Origin: Kumtagia sp963820075
GTDB lineage: Bacteria > Pseudomonadota > Alphaproteobacteria > Rhizobiales > Rhizobiaceae
Direction of reading: 5' to 3'
DNA: 64,000 nucleotides
Assembly (NCBI GenBank): GCA_963820075.1
Contig: CAWFYS010000001.1
Span: 1 to 64,000 of the forward strand
Positions 26,943 through 36,891 of this stretch are shown one piece after another (position 1 is the first letter of the stretch; each line of letters starts with the position of its first letter). The translations under genes and the position numbers were made by a program. The notes below the pieces were generated by a model. The model ran no database searches. It saw only the letters and a list, made by a program, of their open reading frames with translations, and was not told the DNA's origin.

Positions 26943-28576
26943 ATGCCAAGCCTGCCTGCGGACTTTCCCGATTTCGGCCTGACGCCTGAACAGCGCCGGG
27001 AGGCGGTGTTCGGGCACTATTACGAATATCCGGGAATGGACGGCGAGCGCGGCGAGATCTGGTGCTACACCGATCGCTTCTCCTACCTGCCCGGCGACAC
27101 GGCCACGCTTTTCGTCAGTTCCACTGCGGACGCATTTCCAGCTCGAGCTTTTCCGCGACGGGGCGGTACTGGTGAAGATGTTCGAAAAGCCGGCGGTTTC
27201 GGCGCGCTGGCAGGACTCTCCCGATCAATGTTCGGTCGAAGGATGCGGCTGGCAGGCGGCGTTCGGGCTTGCCATCGCAGCCGACTGGCCGTCCGGGGCC
27301 TATCGCCTGACGCTGACGGCTGAAGGGCGCGACGGACGGCCGATCTTCTGCCACCACCTTTTCGTCGTCCGCCCCAAGCCGGGCGGCGGGTCTGGCCGCA
27401 TTTTGCAGATCGCCGCGACGGGTACATGGACGGCCTATAACAGTTGGGGCGGGTCGAACCACTACCAGGGCATCACGGGACCGAACCGCGACCAGTACGC
27501 AACGGCCGTCAGCACGCAGCGGCCCTGGTGCCGCGGCTTCGTCGTCCTGCCGCCGGATGCGCCGCGCGTGCCGGTGGAAATCGCCATGCCGCCGGCGACC
27601 GCGCCGCGCTATCCGCATATGGAGTGGGCTTTTGCGACCGGTCATTCCAAGAAATACGCGTCGGCGGGGTGGGCGAGCTATGACGGGCTTTTCTTCCGCT
27701 GGGCCGAGCGCCAGGGCTACGCGATCGACCTCGCCACGCAGCACGAACTGCATTTCTCGCCGGAAATTCTCGACTTCTATGACTGCGCCGTGTTCGTCGG
27801 CCATGACGAATACTGGACGTGGGAGATGCGTGACGCTGTCGACGCTTTCGTCGAGCGTGGCGGGCGGGCGGCGCGTTTCGCCGGCAATTTCCTCTGGCAG
27901 ACGCAGGCTCGAAGACGAGGGGCGCCGGCAGGTCTGCTACAAATACCGCGCCCGCGCCGAAGACCCGGTTTACCGCAGCGCCGACACCAGCCGCACGACC
28001 AACGCCTGGGAAGCGCCGGAGGTGGGACGGCCCGGCGCGATGACCTTCGGCCTCAACGCGACAGCCGGCTTCTATGCCGGCTGGGGCGGCTGCATGCCGC
28101 GCGGCGTGCGCGGTTTTCCGATCTACCGTCCCGAACACTGGGCCTTTTCCGGCACCGGGATCTACTATGGCGACGTGCTCGGCGCCGAGAGCCATATCTA
28201 CGGCTACGAAGTCGACGGCCTTGACTGCGTGGTGCGGCGCGGCCTGCCGGAGCCGACCGGCGAAGGTTCGCCGCCGGACGGCGTCGAGATTCTCGGCATG
28301 GGCATGGCTTCGCTCGTAGAGGAGAGCGCCGACGTGCCTGCGGGCTTCCTGAATGACGAGGAAGCGGTGTTCACCGCCGAGACACTCTATGGCGAGGCGA
28401 CGCCCGCCACGGTCGACAAGGTGAAGCGCGGCAACGGCATGATCGTCAATTTCCGCAAGGGCAAGGGCGACGTTTTCCATGCCGGAAGCTGCGAATGGGT
28501 AGCCGGGCTCCTGCGCAAGGATGCGATGGTGGAAAAGGTGACGAGGAATGTGCTGGACCGCTATTTGCAGCGATAG
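26943..28576 (+). CDS. N,N-dimethylformamidase large-subunit-like protein, frameshifted
   Basis: Removing one base near 27131 (TAEHFQLELFRD restored) and one near 27911 (WQTRLEDEGRRQ restored) gives exactly 543 residues. The N-terminal beta domain (HYYEYPGMDGERGEIWCYTD) and the catalytic part (GTWTAYNSWGGSNHYQG, CAVFVGHDEYWTWEMRDAVD, RFAGNFLWQT) match the beta subunit of N,N-dimethylformamidase, an iron-dependent amidohydrolase. No small alpha subunit gene is seen. The physiological substrate may be another formamide or amide. It heads a block with an aminotransferase and a keto acid cleavage enzyme. Confidence 0.75.
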
Positions 28577-28657
28577 CGGGCCAGTGACTTGACCGGAAGT
28601 TTTGCTCATAGAGAGCGCAAAACGGCGCTGCGGGCGTCCGATGCTGTTGGAAGCACT

Positions 28658-30017
28658 ATGGATCAGATATCGACGACTTCTCCTTCTCACCTTTTCTACC
28701 TTTCGAACCTGCGCAGGCCCGTCGTGGATCGCGCCGAGGGCATCTATGTCTGGACCGGGGATGGCCGCCGTTTCATCGATGGATCGAGCGGACCGCTCGC
28801 GGTCAATCTGGGCTACGGCAATCCCGTGGTCCTGGAGGCGATGCGGCGGCAGATGGAGCGCACCACCTTCGCCTACCGCCTGCATTTCGAGAACGAACCG
28901 GCCGAACTATTGGCCACCACCCTTGCGCAGCGTTTGCCGGGCGGACTGGACCGGATCTACTTCGTGTCGGGCGGGTCGGAGGCCGTGGAATCCTGCATCA
29001 AGCTGGCGCGGCAATGGGCGGTCGCCACCGGGCAGAACAGCCGCTGGAAGGTGATCGGGCGCATGCCGTCCTATCATGGCGGCACCTATGGCTCGCTGGC
29101 GGTTACCGGCGACGGATTGCTGACGGATATTTTCGCCGACCAGATGCGGATGATGCCGACTATACCGGCGCCGACCGCCTATCGCGACCGCGACAATCTC
29201 TCGATGGAACAGCGCGGCGTCCGCTATGCCGACATGCTGGAGGAAAAGATCCTCTCCGAGGGGGCGGAATCGGTGCTGGCCTTCATCATGGAGCCGGTCG
29301 GCGGAGCGGCGACCGGCGCGCTGGTGGCGCCCGACAGCTACTACCCGCGCATCCGCGAAATATGCGACAAGTATGGCATCCTGCTGATCCACGACGAGGT
29401 GATGAGCGGGATCGGCCGCACCGGACGCCTGCTCGGCGGCGACCATTGGGACTGCCGGCCCGACATGATCGCCCTGTCGAAAGGCATCGGCTCGGGCTAT
29501 GTGCCGCTCGGCGCGCTGGCGGCACCTGAGCGGATCGTGAAGCCGGTGCTCGACATGGGCGGCTTCCAGCACGGCCATACCTATGCCGGCAATCCGCTCG
29601 CTTGTGCGGCCGGACTGGCGATCATGGGCGAGATGGACCGCCTCGGCGCTGATCGAAAATGCCGCCGCCATGGGCGACGTTCTCATCGATGGCCTGCGCG
29701 GCCTGGCGGACCGCTTCCCCTTTATCGGCGACGTGCGCGGCAAGGGCCTGATGACGGCGATCGAGTTCGTCGCCGACCCGATGACGATGCAGCCGCACCC
29801 CGCCGACTGGAAGATCGGCCAGCGCGTTCTCGATCGGGCCTATGAGCGCGGGCTGATCGTCTATTCGCGGCGCGTGAAGGGCGGCGTTCACGGCGACTAT
29901 GTGATGGTCGCCCCGCCGCTGATCGTCACGCGCGAACAGGTCGGCGAGATCGTCTCGATCCTCGGCGATGCGATCGAAATTGTTGCCCGCGAACTCGACT
30001 TGCCGGTCAGCGCATGA
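28658..30017 (+). CDS. class III pyridoxal-phosphate aminotransferase, frameshifted
   Basis: One base removed near 29652 (DRLGLIENAAAMGDV restored) gives 452 residues. Motifs: RRFIDGSSGPLAVNLGYGN, YFVSGGSEAVESCIKLARQ, MPSYHGGTYGSLAVTG, LLIHDEVMSGIGRTG, MIALSKGIGSGYVPLGA (PLP Lys) and HGHTYAGNPLACAAGLA. Related enzymes act on beta-alanine, GABA or putrescine-type amines. Located between a dimethylformamidase-like gene and a BKACE gene, it probably transaminates an amine or beta-amino acid of the same pathway. Confidence 0.85.
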
Positions 30018-30126
30018 TCCCGAAAAGTTGCAGACTTTTCGGACAAGATCATGCGCCAGAACAAGAAGCGAGCGACTAGCGCATCGCGCCAAAAAGTGGT
30101 TGCCGGTTTTTGGCAAAAGCGATGTG
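30010..30126. repeat. two adjacent palindromic repeats
   Basis: The first, GCGCATGATC at 30010-30019 with GATCATGCGC at 30047-30056 and an inner CGAAAAGT/ACTTTTCG stem, overlaps the aminotransferase stop and can form a strong hairpin. The second, about 30071-30126, is an imperfect palindrome built on GCCAAAAA and TTTTTGGC. Both resemble the dispersed GATCATGC-type rhizobial palindromes and may act as a terminator or mRNA processing site before the next operon. Confidence 0.65.
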
Positions 30127-30149
30127 CAAATGGGGAATGGAGGCGGGCC

Positions 30150-31085
30150 ATGGCGAAACAGGCGAGGAAAGTCGTCATCACCTGCGCGGTGACCGGCTCG
30201 GTGCATACGCCGTCCATGTCGCCATACCTGCCGGTCACGCCCGACCAGATTGCGGCGGAAGCGATCGCCGCGGCGGAAGCGGGCGCGGCGATCCTGCATT
30301 TGCATGCGCGCGACCCGCATGACGGCCGGCCTACAGCAGATCCGGGCGTCTTCATGCGGTTCCTGCCGCGCATCAAGCAGGCGACCGATGCGGTCATCAA
30401 CATCTCGACCGGGGGCTCCTCGCTGATGAGCCTGGACGAGCGGCTCGCCGCCGCCACGCGGGCAGAGCCGGAAATGTGCTCGCTCAATATGGGCTCGATG
30501 AACTTCGCCCTGTTTCCGATGCTCGACCGGCCGCGCGAGTGGCAGCATGAGTGGGAGCCGAAGCTGCTCGAAGCGACGCGCTCGACGATCTTCAAGAACA
30601 CTTTCGCCGATATCGAGGAGATTCTCGTGCGGCTGGGCAAGGGCTTCGGCACGCGCTTCGAATTCGAATGCTACGATGTCGGCCATCTCTATTCGCTCGC
30701 GCATTTCCGCGATCGCGGCCTGGTCGAGCCGCCCTTCTTCATCCAGTTCGTGCTCGGCATTCTCGGCGGGATCGGCGCCGACCCCGACAATCTCAGCCAC
30801 ATGAAGCGCATCGCCGACAAGCTCTTCGGCGAGGACTACAAATTCTCCGTTCTGGCAGCCGGCCGCGCCCAGATGCCGCTGATCACCATGGCGGCGACCA
30901 TGGGCGGCAATGTTCGGGTAGGGCTCGAGGACAGTCTTTATGACGGCGCTGGGCTCGCGCGCTCGAACGCCGATCAGGTGCGGCGCATCCGCGGCATATT
31001 GGAAGCGCTGTCGCTCGAAGTCGCGACGCCGGCCGAAGCGCGCGAATTGCTGGCGCTGAAGGGCGGCGACCGGGTGGCGTTCTGA
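30150..31085 (+). CDS. beta-keto acid cleavage enzyme (BKACE, DUF849)
   Basis: 311 residues. BKACE enzymes condense a beta-keto acid with acetyl-CoA, giving acetoacetate and a new CoA ester; 3-keto-5-aminohexanoate cleavage in lysine fermentation is the model. Zinc-binding and family motifs are VVITCAVTGSVHTPSMSPYLP, AAILHLHARDPHDGRPT, INISTGGSS, FECYDVGHLYSLA and GNVRVGLEDSLYD. GGAGG upstream of ATG 30150 sets the start. The substrate cannot be read from sequence; the aminotransferase upstream suggests an amino- or dicarboxylic keto acid. Confidence 0.88.
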   Translation: MAKQARKVVITCAVTGSVHTPSMSPYLPVTPDQIAAEAIAAAEAGAAILHLHARDPHDGRPTADPGVFMRFLPRIKQATDAVINISTGGSSLMSLDERLAAATRAEPEMCSLNMGSMNFALFPMLDRPREWQHEWEPKLLEATRSTIFKNTFADIEEILVRLGKGFGTRFEFECYDVGHLYSLAHFRDRGLVEPPFFIQFVLGILGGIGADPDNLSHMKRIADKLFGEDYKFSVLAAGRAQMPLITMAATMGGNVRVGLEDSLYDGAGLARSNADQVRRIRGILEALSLEVATPAEARELLALKGGDRVAF

Positions 31086-31086
31086 C

Positions 31087-31632
31087 ATGCCGGCGCCGCT
31101 TGAGGATATGCAATCGGAGGTCCGCATCCGGCCGGGCCGTCCCGACGACATCGAGCGAATCCACGAGGCCATTCTGGCGCTCGCCGATCATGTCGGCGCG
31201 CCGCATCAGGTCACCAGCACGCCCGACGATTTGATGCGCCATGCCTTCGGCGAGGTGCGGCTGCTTGCGGCCGAGATCGCCGAAATCGGCGGCGAATTCG
31301 CCGGCATGTGCCTGCATTTCCCGATCTTCTCGACCTGGATGGGCCGGCCCGGCGTCTTCGTGCAGGACATTTATGTCGAACCGAAATTCCGCGGATCGAG
31401 GGTCGGCGAGGCCCTGTTGCGCCACGTCGCGCGGCTGTGCAGGGCGAGGGGAGGCGGCTATCTGCGACTCTCCGTCGATGCCGACAATCTCGGCGCGCAA
31501 GGCTTCTACAACCGGCTCGGGATCATGCGTTCCGAATACGAGCAGATACACCGGATCATGGGCGACGATTTCTTCGCCTTCTGCGATGGTAGGCGCGCGG
31601 TACGGGCAGCAACGGGAAACGAAGACGAATGA
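31087..31632 (+). CDS. GNAT-family N-acetyltransferase
   Basis: 181 residues. The acetyl-CoA-binding core reads VFVQDIYVEPKFRGSRVGEALLRHVARLC, here visible as VQDIYVEPKFRGS and VGEALL. It is followed by YLRLSVDADNLGAQGFYNRLG. The profile resembles polyamine/diamine acetyltransferases. It starts one base after the BKACE stop and its own stop overlaps the next gene (ATGA, 31629-31632). Pairing with a deacetylase-fold enzyme suggests acetylation and deacetylation of an amine. Confidence 0.85.
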   Translation: MPAPLEDMQSEVRIRPGRPDDIERIHEAILALADHVGAPHQVTSTPDDLMRHAFGEVRLLAAEIAEIGGEFAGMCLHFPIFSTWMGRPGVFVQDIYVEPKFRGSRVGEALLRHVARLCRARGGGYLRLSVDADNLGAQGFYNRLGIMRSEYEQIHRIMGDDFFAFCDGRRAVRAATGNEDE

Positions 31633-32649
31633 AAGCCTTCTACGCCTCCGAACAGAAGCGGCACAATCCCAAGGCCTTCCTGTCGAGCGGCGCGCCGCAA
31701 GCCAATCCCGAGCAGCCGGAGCGCGTCGAGCGGCTGTTGGCGGGAGCCCGCAAGGCCGGCTGCGCGTTCGAGCGGCCGAAGGACTACGGGCTGGGGCCGA
31801 TCGCGGCCGTCCATACGCCGGAATATCTCGATTTCCTCGAACACATCTACGCGCGCTGGCGGCGTATCGAGGGGGCGTCGGAGGAGGTCATCCCCAACAT
31901 TCACCCGTTCGCGCGCGGCGGCTCCTATCCGGCCTCCGCCGTCGGCCAGGCCGGCTATCATATGGCCGATACCTCCTGCCCGATCTCCGCCGAGACCTTC
32001 GACAGCGCCTGCTGGAGCGCCTGGTCGGCGGTCGCGGCGGCCGAGGCGGTGCTTGCCGGCGAGCGTTCCGTCTACGCGCTCTGCCGGCCGCCGGGCCATC
32101 ACGCTTTCGCCGATGTCGCCGGCGGCTTCTGCTTCCTCAACAATTCGGCCATCGCCGCGCAGCGTCTGCGGGGCAGCGCGGCGCGCGTCGCCATCCTCGA
32201 TGTCGACCTGCACCACGGCAACGGCACGCAGGGAATATTTTACGGCCGGGCCGATGTTCTCACCGTGTCGATCCATGCCGATCCCGTGCGGTTCTATCCC
32301 TTCTTCTGGGGCCATGCCGACGAGCGCGGCCAGCGCGCCGGCCTCGGCTACAACCTCAACCTTCCGCTGCCGCGCAAGTCCGGCGACGCGGCATTCATGG
32401 ATGCGCTGGACATTGCATTCCGCCGCATCCGCGCCTTCGCCCCGGAAGCTCTGGTGGTGGCGCTCGGCCTCGATGCATTCGAAAGCGATCCGTTCGGCGG
32501 GCTGTCGGTGACGACGCCGGGCTTTTCGTTGATCGGCGGGGCGATAGGGCGGCTGGACCTGCCGACCGTGATCGTTCAGGAGGGCGGCTATCTGTGCGAG
32601 GCGCTCGGCGACAATCTCACCTGCTTTCCTTGAGGGTTTCGCCGGCTGA
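31629..32649 (+). CDS. histone deacetylase-fold amidohydrolase (acetylpolyamine aminohydrolase-like), late frameshift
   Basis: The zinc deacetylase fold is complete: RPPGHHAFADVAGGFCFLNNSA (tandem His), ILDVDLHHGNGTQGIFY (metal Asp and His), SIHADPVRFYPFFWG and ALGLDAFESDPFGG. The printed frame stops at 32633, but removing one base near 32616 restores DNLTAFLEGFAG and a stop at 32647-32649, giving 339 residues, the family length. HADPxxFYPFFWG with the extended Y/W loop favours acetylpolyamine amidohydrolases over acetoin-utilisation proteins. It acts in the cytoplasm. Confidence 0.85.
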
Positions 32650-32687
32650 CGCCCATCGTTCAGGGTGCGGTTTTGCGCCGGCCTGTC

Positions 32688-33030
32688 CACTCCCCTTGCG
32701 AAAGGTGTCGCCGAGGCGACGGATCAGGGGTGCTGGACGAGGTGCAGCTTTTCAAGCGAAGCATCGGCCGGCGCCCGATCTGCCGGAGTGTCGCTTTCTT
32801 CCATCACCCCTCATCCGCCTTCGCTACGTCAGGCACCTTCTCCCACAAGGGGAAAGGTGGAGATCGGCACGGCGCTTCCGCATCTTTCCGCGTCGCGATG
32901 GCGCGAAGGAGACGCCACTTTCCTGTCCCCTTGTGGAAAGGTGTCGCCGAAGGCGACGTGGGGCTGGTTTTCGAGCACCCCTCATCCGACCTCGCTACGC
33001 TCAGGCACCTTCTCCCACAAGGGGAGAAGG
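32688..33030. repeat. cluster of four REP-like elements in alternating orientation
   Basis: Four related copies of a 45-54 base element (CCCCTCATCCG, GCTACGTCAGGCACCTTCTC, CACAAGGGGAGAAGG) lie at about 32688-32732 (minus), 32804-32856 (plus), 32922-32964 (minus) and 32977-33030 (plus). Neighbouring copies in opposite orientation can form long stem-loops. This is the main content of the 500-base gap between the deacetylase gene and the T6SS locus; no gene is visible there. Confidence 0.75.
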
Positions 33031-33150
33031 GAGCGCGTATGCCGCGCCCGGCCGCAACAATGTGCCGTTGCCCGCGACACCATCCTGAATCATCTTTATG
33101 CAAGACTCCAACAAGCGTACACTTACGGGCCTTGTCGCGCGGGTGAACGG

Positions 33151-35797
33151 ATGCAATTCCTGTTCTCGACATGCCGACCAGCCAAGACGATCTATGGTTT
33201 CGTCCTGGCTGTGTTGATGGTTTGGGGAGTGGCCCTTTCGGCCGCCCCGGCATTCGCCGCGACTGAAGCGGTGCATGGCCGCCGCGCCGCCCTGGTCATC
33301 GGCAATTCCGCCTACCAGAATCTGCCCAAATTGCCGAACGCGACGAATGACGCGGATCGGATCGGCGCGGTCCTGCGCGACGCGAATTTCGAGGTCACGA
33401 TCGGCAAGGATGTCGACAAGCCCGGCCTGGAGAAGACGGTTCGCGAGTTCCTGCAGACGCTCAACGACGGCGATGTCGCGCTGTTCTACTACAGCGGCCA
33501 TGCGATCCAGGTGGCCGACCAGAACTTCATCATTCCCGTCGATGCCAGCCTCGGTTCGTCCTACGACCTCGAGGTCGAGAGCTACAATGTCGGCAGCCTG
33601 CTGGAGTACATGCGGGCGTCGTCGGGATTGCAGATCCTCGTGCTGGACGCATGCCGCGACAACCCGTTCCGCAACCAGTACTACTATCTCGGCGACAAGA
33701 AGGTCGATGTGGCCGGCAAGAAGGGCCTCGCCTCGCTGACCCCGAGACAGGGCTCGCTGATCGTCTATTCGACCGCGCCGAACGATGTCGCCTATGATGG
33801 CGGCGGCAGTCTCAGCCCGTTCGCGGGGGCCTTCGCCGAGAAGGTGCTCAGCCCCAACAAGGAAGTCCGCGAGGTTCTGACCATGGTCCGCAACGCGGTC
33901 ATGGAGAAGACGGGCGGCCGGCAGGTGCCGTGGGACGTTTCGAGCCTCACGTCGCAATTCTATTTCGTTTCGGCGCAGGAAATCCTCGTTCTCGGCGAGA
34001 GCGTCACCGAAGTGCGCGTTGCCTCCGACGCGACGCGCGTGGCGCTCAACATCCAGCCGCCGATCGCAAGCGGCGGCATGACGCTTACGGCGACCTTCGA
34101 AAAGGCGCCGAGGTCCGGCATCCTGCTGCTGGACGACAAGGCGATAAAGCCGGGCACGCCGATCGACGCGAGCCGCATCAGCGAAGTGGTCTATGCGACC
34201 GATTCCGGCCAGAAGCCGGTCGAATTGCTGCCCTACACGATCAGCTCCGACACGGGCCAGAAGGCGAACGGCGCGGTCGCCATCGTGTTTGACCCGGCCA
34301 TCCCGCAGCAGCCCGAAAAGCCGATCATCGTGGCTTCCAATGACGACAGCACCAGCGTCACCAAGGCGATCGTGCCGGTGAAGCTCACCGTCAGCAGCAA
34401 TGTCGGTACGGGCTTCACGCCGGTTCCGACGCTCGAACTCGGCGCCGCGCGGCCGACCGGCTGGCTGCGTGTGGAGCAGCGCGACGCTTCCGCGCAGGTG
34501 GCCGTCGGCGACGACATGCTGGTGCTGGGCGACCTGGTGAAGGCCGAAGACCTTTCGAAGGTCAAGATCCGCCCGGCGATTGCACAGAAGCGACGGCGAG
34601 GCGCAGATCGTCCTTGCTCCCGTCATCTCCGCGCCCGAGGCGAAGCCGGTCGTCATCACCGTCGATGCAGAGGTCAATGCGTGCGATCAGCTCGCCGCCG
34701 AACCGCTCGACATCCAGGCCGTGACCGAAGGCGTGCTGCCGAACGACATCCGGATCGACGAAGCTTTCGCGGCCTGCCAGAAGGCGGTCGGCGATTTCCC
34801 GGACATTCCGCGCTTCAAGTTCCAGTACGGGCGCGTCCTCTATGCGAAGGGCGACTTTCAGGGCGCGCTGAAGATGGTGCGCGCCGCGCTCGACGGCGAT
34901 CATGTCCGCGCCGGGCAGTTCCTGGGCCGGCTCTATCAGCTAGGCGCTGCCGTCGAGCTCGATCCGAAGAAGGCGATCCCGTTGTTCGAGGCGGCGGCGC
35001 GCCGGGGCGATCCCTACGGGCAATATTCGCTGGGCCGGGCGCTGCTGGACGGCAAGGGCGTGAAGCCCGACATCAGGCGCGGCATCGAGCTTCTCAACAA
35101 GGCCGCCGAGTCCGGCCATACCTACGCGCTCAACCAGCTAGGCGCCGAGTATCAGTACGGAAAGCGGGTGCCGAAGGACATCGAGCGGGCCTATGTCATG
35201 TTCGAGAAATCCGCGGGTCGAGGCGATGTATGGGGCGAGGTCAATCTGGGCCTGATGTACCGCGACGGCGTCTTCGTTCCACAGGATTCGGGCCGTGCCT
35301 ACAAGATTTTCGATGAGGCCAACAACAAGCTTCATCCCTATGCGGGCACGCTGATGGCGCTGATGGACCGCAAGGCGGGCAAGACCGACAAGGCCGCGCA
35401 GCTCAAGCTTTTCAGGGAGAGCGCGGCGCGCGGTGACGGCTGGGGCGCTTTTTACGCCGCCGAGATCGTCAGCGCGGAGCCTTCGCTCGCCGCCGATCCC
35501 GAGGAGGCGCTTCGCCTATACGGTCTGGCGGTGGCGCGAAAGGCCGGACAGTCGTCCGAGGATGCCAGGGCCAGGCTTGCGGCGGTGCCGGCGGCGCAAT
35601 TGATCACCGACATACAGAAGGCGCTTATCCGGCTCGGCGCCAGCGGCATCGAGGTTGACGGCAAGCTCGGACCGAAAGTGCGGGCCGCGGCGACAGAGGT
35701 GCTGGGCACCACGGCGCCGGCCGATCCGGTCGATCTCTATGTGGAAATGGTGCGTCGCGAATGGATCGATACGACACCGAGACTGGATATGCTTTGA
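33151..35797 (+). CDS. secreted caspase-family (C14) protein with Sel1 repeats, frameshifted
   Basis: Removing one base near 34591 gives 881 residues. A signal peptide (AVLMVWGVALSAAPAFAA) leads into a caspase-like p20 domain: RAALVIGNSAYQNLPKLPN, ALFYYSGHAIQ (catalytic His) and LQILVLDACRDNPF (catalytic Cys). The middle has beta-rich segments. The C-terminal half has Sel1 repeats such as AIPLFEAAARRGDPYGQYSL, GIELLNKAAESGHTYALNQL and AYVMFEKSAGRGDVWGEVNL, and the end (IQKALIRLGASGIEVDGKLGP) looks like a peptidoglycan-binding unit. It probably acts in the periplasm and starts the strand that continues into PAAR and tssK. Confidence 0.85.
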
Positions 35798-35827
35798 CCA
35801 AGTGGAACACTTTGGGAGTTGGCATTG

Positions 35828-36131
35828 ATGCGTAGATTATTGACACTTTTTCTTTCGGGAGTGGTAGCGAGCGCTCTGGTTGGCTGCGCAAGCGTCGAGG
35901 ACGCCGTCATGGCCCCGTTGAAGCAGGTCGCCAATCCAACCTATTACGCGCCTCAGCCCGTGAGGCCTCAGACCGTGAAAAAAACGCAACGCAAGCCAGT
36001 CGTGCGAAAGGCTAAGCCGGTCGCACAGGCAGGAGCCCATACGGCTGCCCTTAACGATCCAACGGGATGGTGGCGGTAGCGATGGTGGCGGCGGTGGCGG
36101 CGGACCGGGCGGCGGCGGCTGGGGCGGCTAA
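35828..36131 (+). CDS. small lipoprotein with Gly-rich tail, frameshifted
   Basis: ATG 35828 begins a lipoprotein signal with lipobox LVGC (MRRLLTLFLSGVVASALVGC). The mature part has basic K/R/P-rich residues (RKPVVRKAKPVAQAG). The printed frame stops at 36079, but removing one base near 36066 continues into GGGGSDGGGGGGGPGGGGWG and a stop at 36129-36131, exactly 100 residues. It lies between the caspase protein and the PAAR gene. It is too short and lacks the fold to be the T6SS lipoprotein TssJ. Confidence 0.65.
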
Positions 36132-36182
36132 GCGGCCGGTTTAATTGCAAGCAGGAAACAATTTTCGAGAGGGAGCGACCTA

Positions 36183-36692
36183 ATGCCGATGGGCCCTGCC
36201 GCCAGAACGCTTGATCCGGTCGCCCACCTCATTCCGGGCATGCTGATGCCGGGACCGGGTGCGATCACCGTGCTGATCGGCATGAAGCCCGCCTGGCGCG
36301 GCATACCGCTGGCGGCGGCCGCCGGCCTGCAGGCCATGAAGACCGCTTCGGACGTCCGGGTCGCCGCCTATCAGGCCGCGACCGTCGCGGCGGCGGGCAC
36401 GCCGGGGCTTCCGGCGGCAAAGGCGGCCGAAGAGGCCGGGAAGGCGGCCGAGGCGGCGGCGATGAGCGCGTCGATCATGTCCGCATCCGGCGGCGCCGAC
36501 ATCCATACATGCGTGCATATGGCGCCGATTCCGCTGCCGCCGCCGCACGGTCCCGGCGTCGTCATCAACGGTTCGCCGACGGTGCTGATCAACGGACTGC
36601 CGGCCTGCCGGGTCGGCGACACGATCCTGGAGGCGTTCGGTCCGCCGGACTTCATCGCCATGGGCGAGGTGACCGTCATCATCGGACCGTAA
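36183..36692 (+). CDS. PAAR-domain protein (T6SS spike tip)
   Basis: 169 residues. PAAR motifs: ADIHTCVHM, PHGPGVVINGSPTVLINGLP and ACRVGDTI with His/Cys zinc ligands, ending in MGEVTVIIGP. The PAAR cone caps VgrG and sharpens the spike. An Ala-rich helical stretch (about residues 35-95: AAAAGLQAMK, AAKAAEEAGKAAEAAAM) interrupts the domain after the first strands. No toxin domain is attached. It starts about 50 bases after the lipoprotein gene, within the T6SS strand. Confidence 0.88.
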   Translation: MPMGPAARTLDPVAHLIPGMLMPGPGAITVLIGMKPAWRGIPLAAAAGLQAMKTASDVRVAAYQAATVAAAGTPGLPAAKAAEEAGKAAEAAAMSASIMSASGGADIHTCVHMAPIPLPPPHGPGVVINGSPTVLINGLPACRVGDTILEAFGPPDFIAMGEVTVIIGP

Positions 36693-36891
36693 GGGGGAAC
36701 GCCGCGACCCCGACGCGGAGGACCATACTTAAAAAGCGGATGACCGGCAGCCGGCGAAATCGTGAGCCGCCCTGCCGGTCCGGCAAAGCGCTGTCGAAGG
36801 GCTTATCAAGCGCGAGACATTCCATTGGCATCTGATATTGTAGACAATCAGAGCTTGCGGATCACAAGACCACCGGAGACCGACCGAGGAC

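Noticed and set aside
35828..36131. TssJ outer-membrane lipoprotein
   Set aside because: Only the lipobox agrees; the mature chain is short, basic and Gly-rich with no TssJ-type beta-sandwich.
36780..36891. Sigma-54 promoter upstream of tssK (TTGGCATCTGATATTG)
   Set aside because: Spacing from GG to the -12 element is off by one and the GC dinucleotide is missing.
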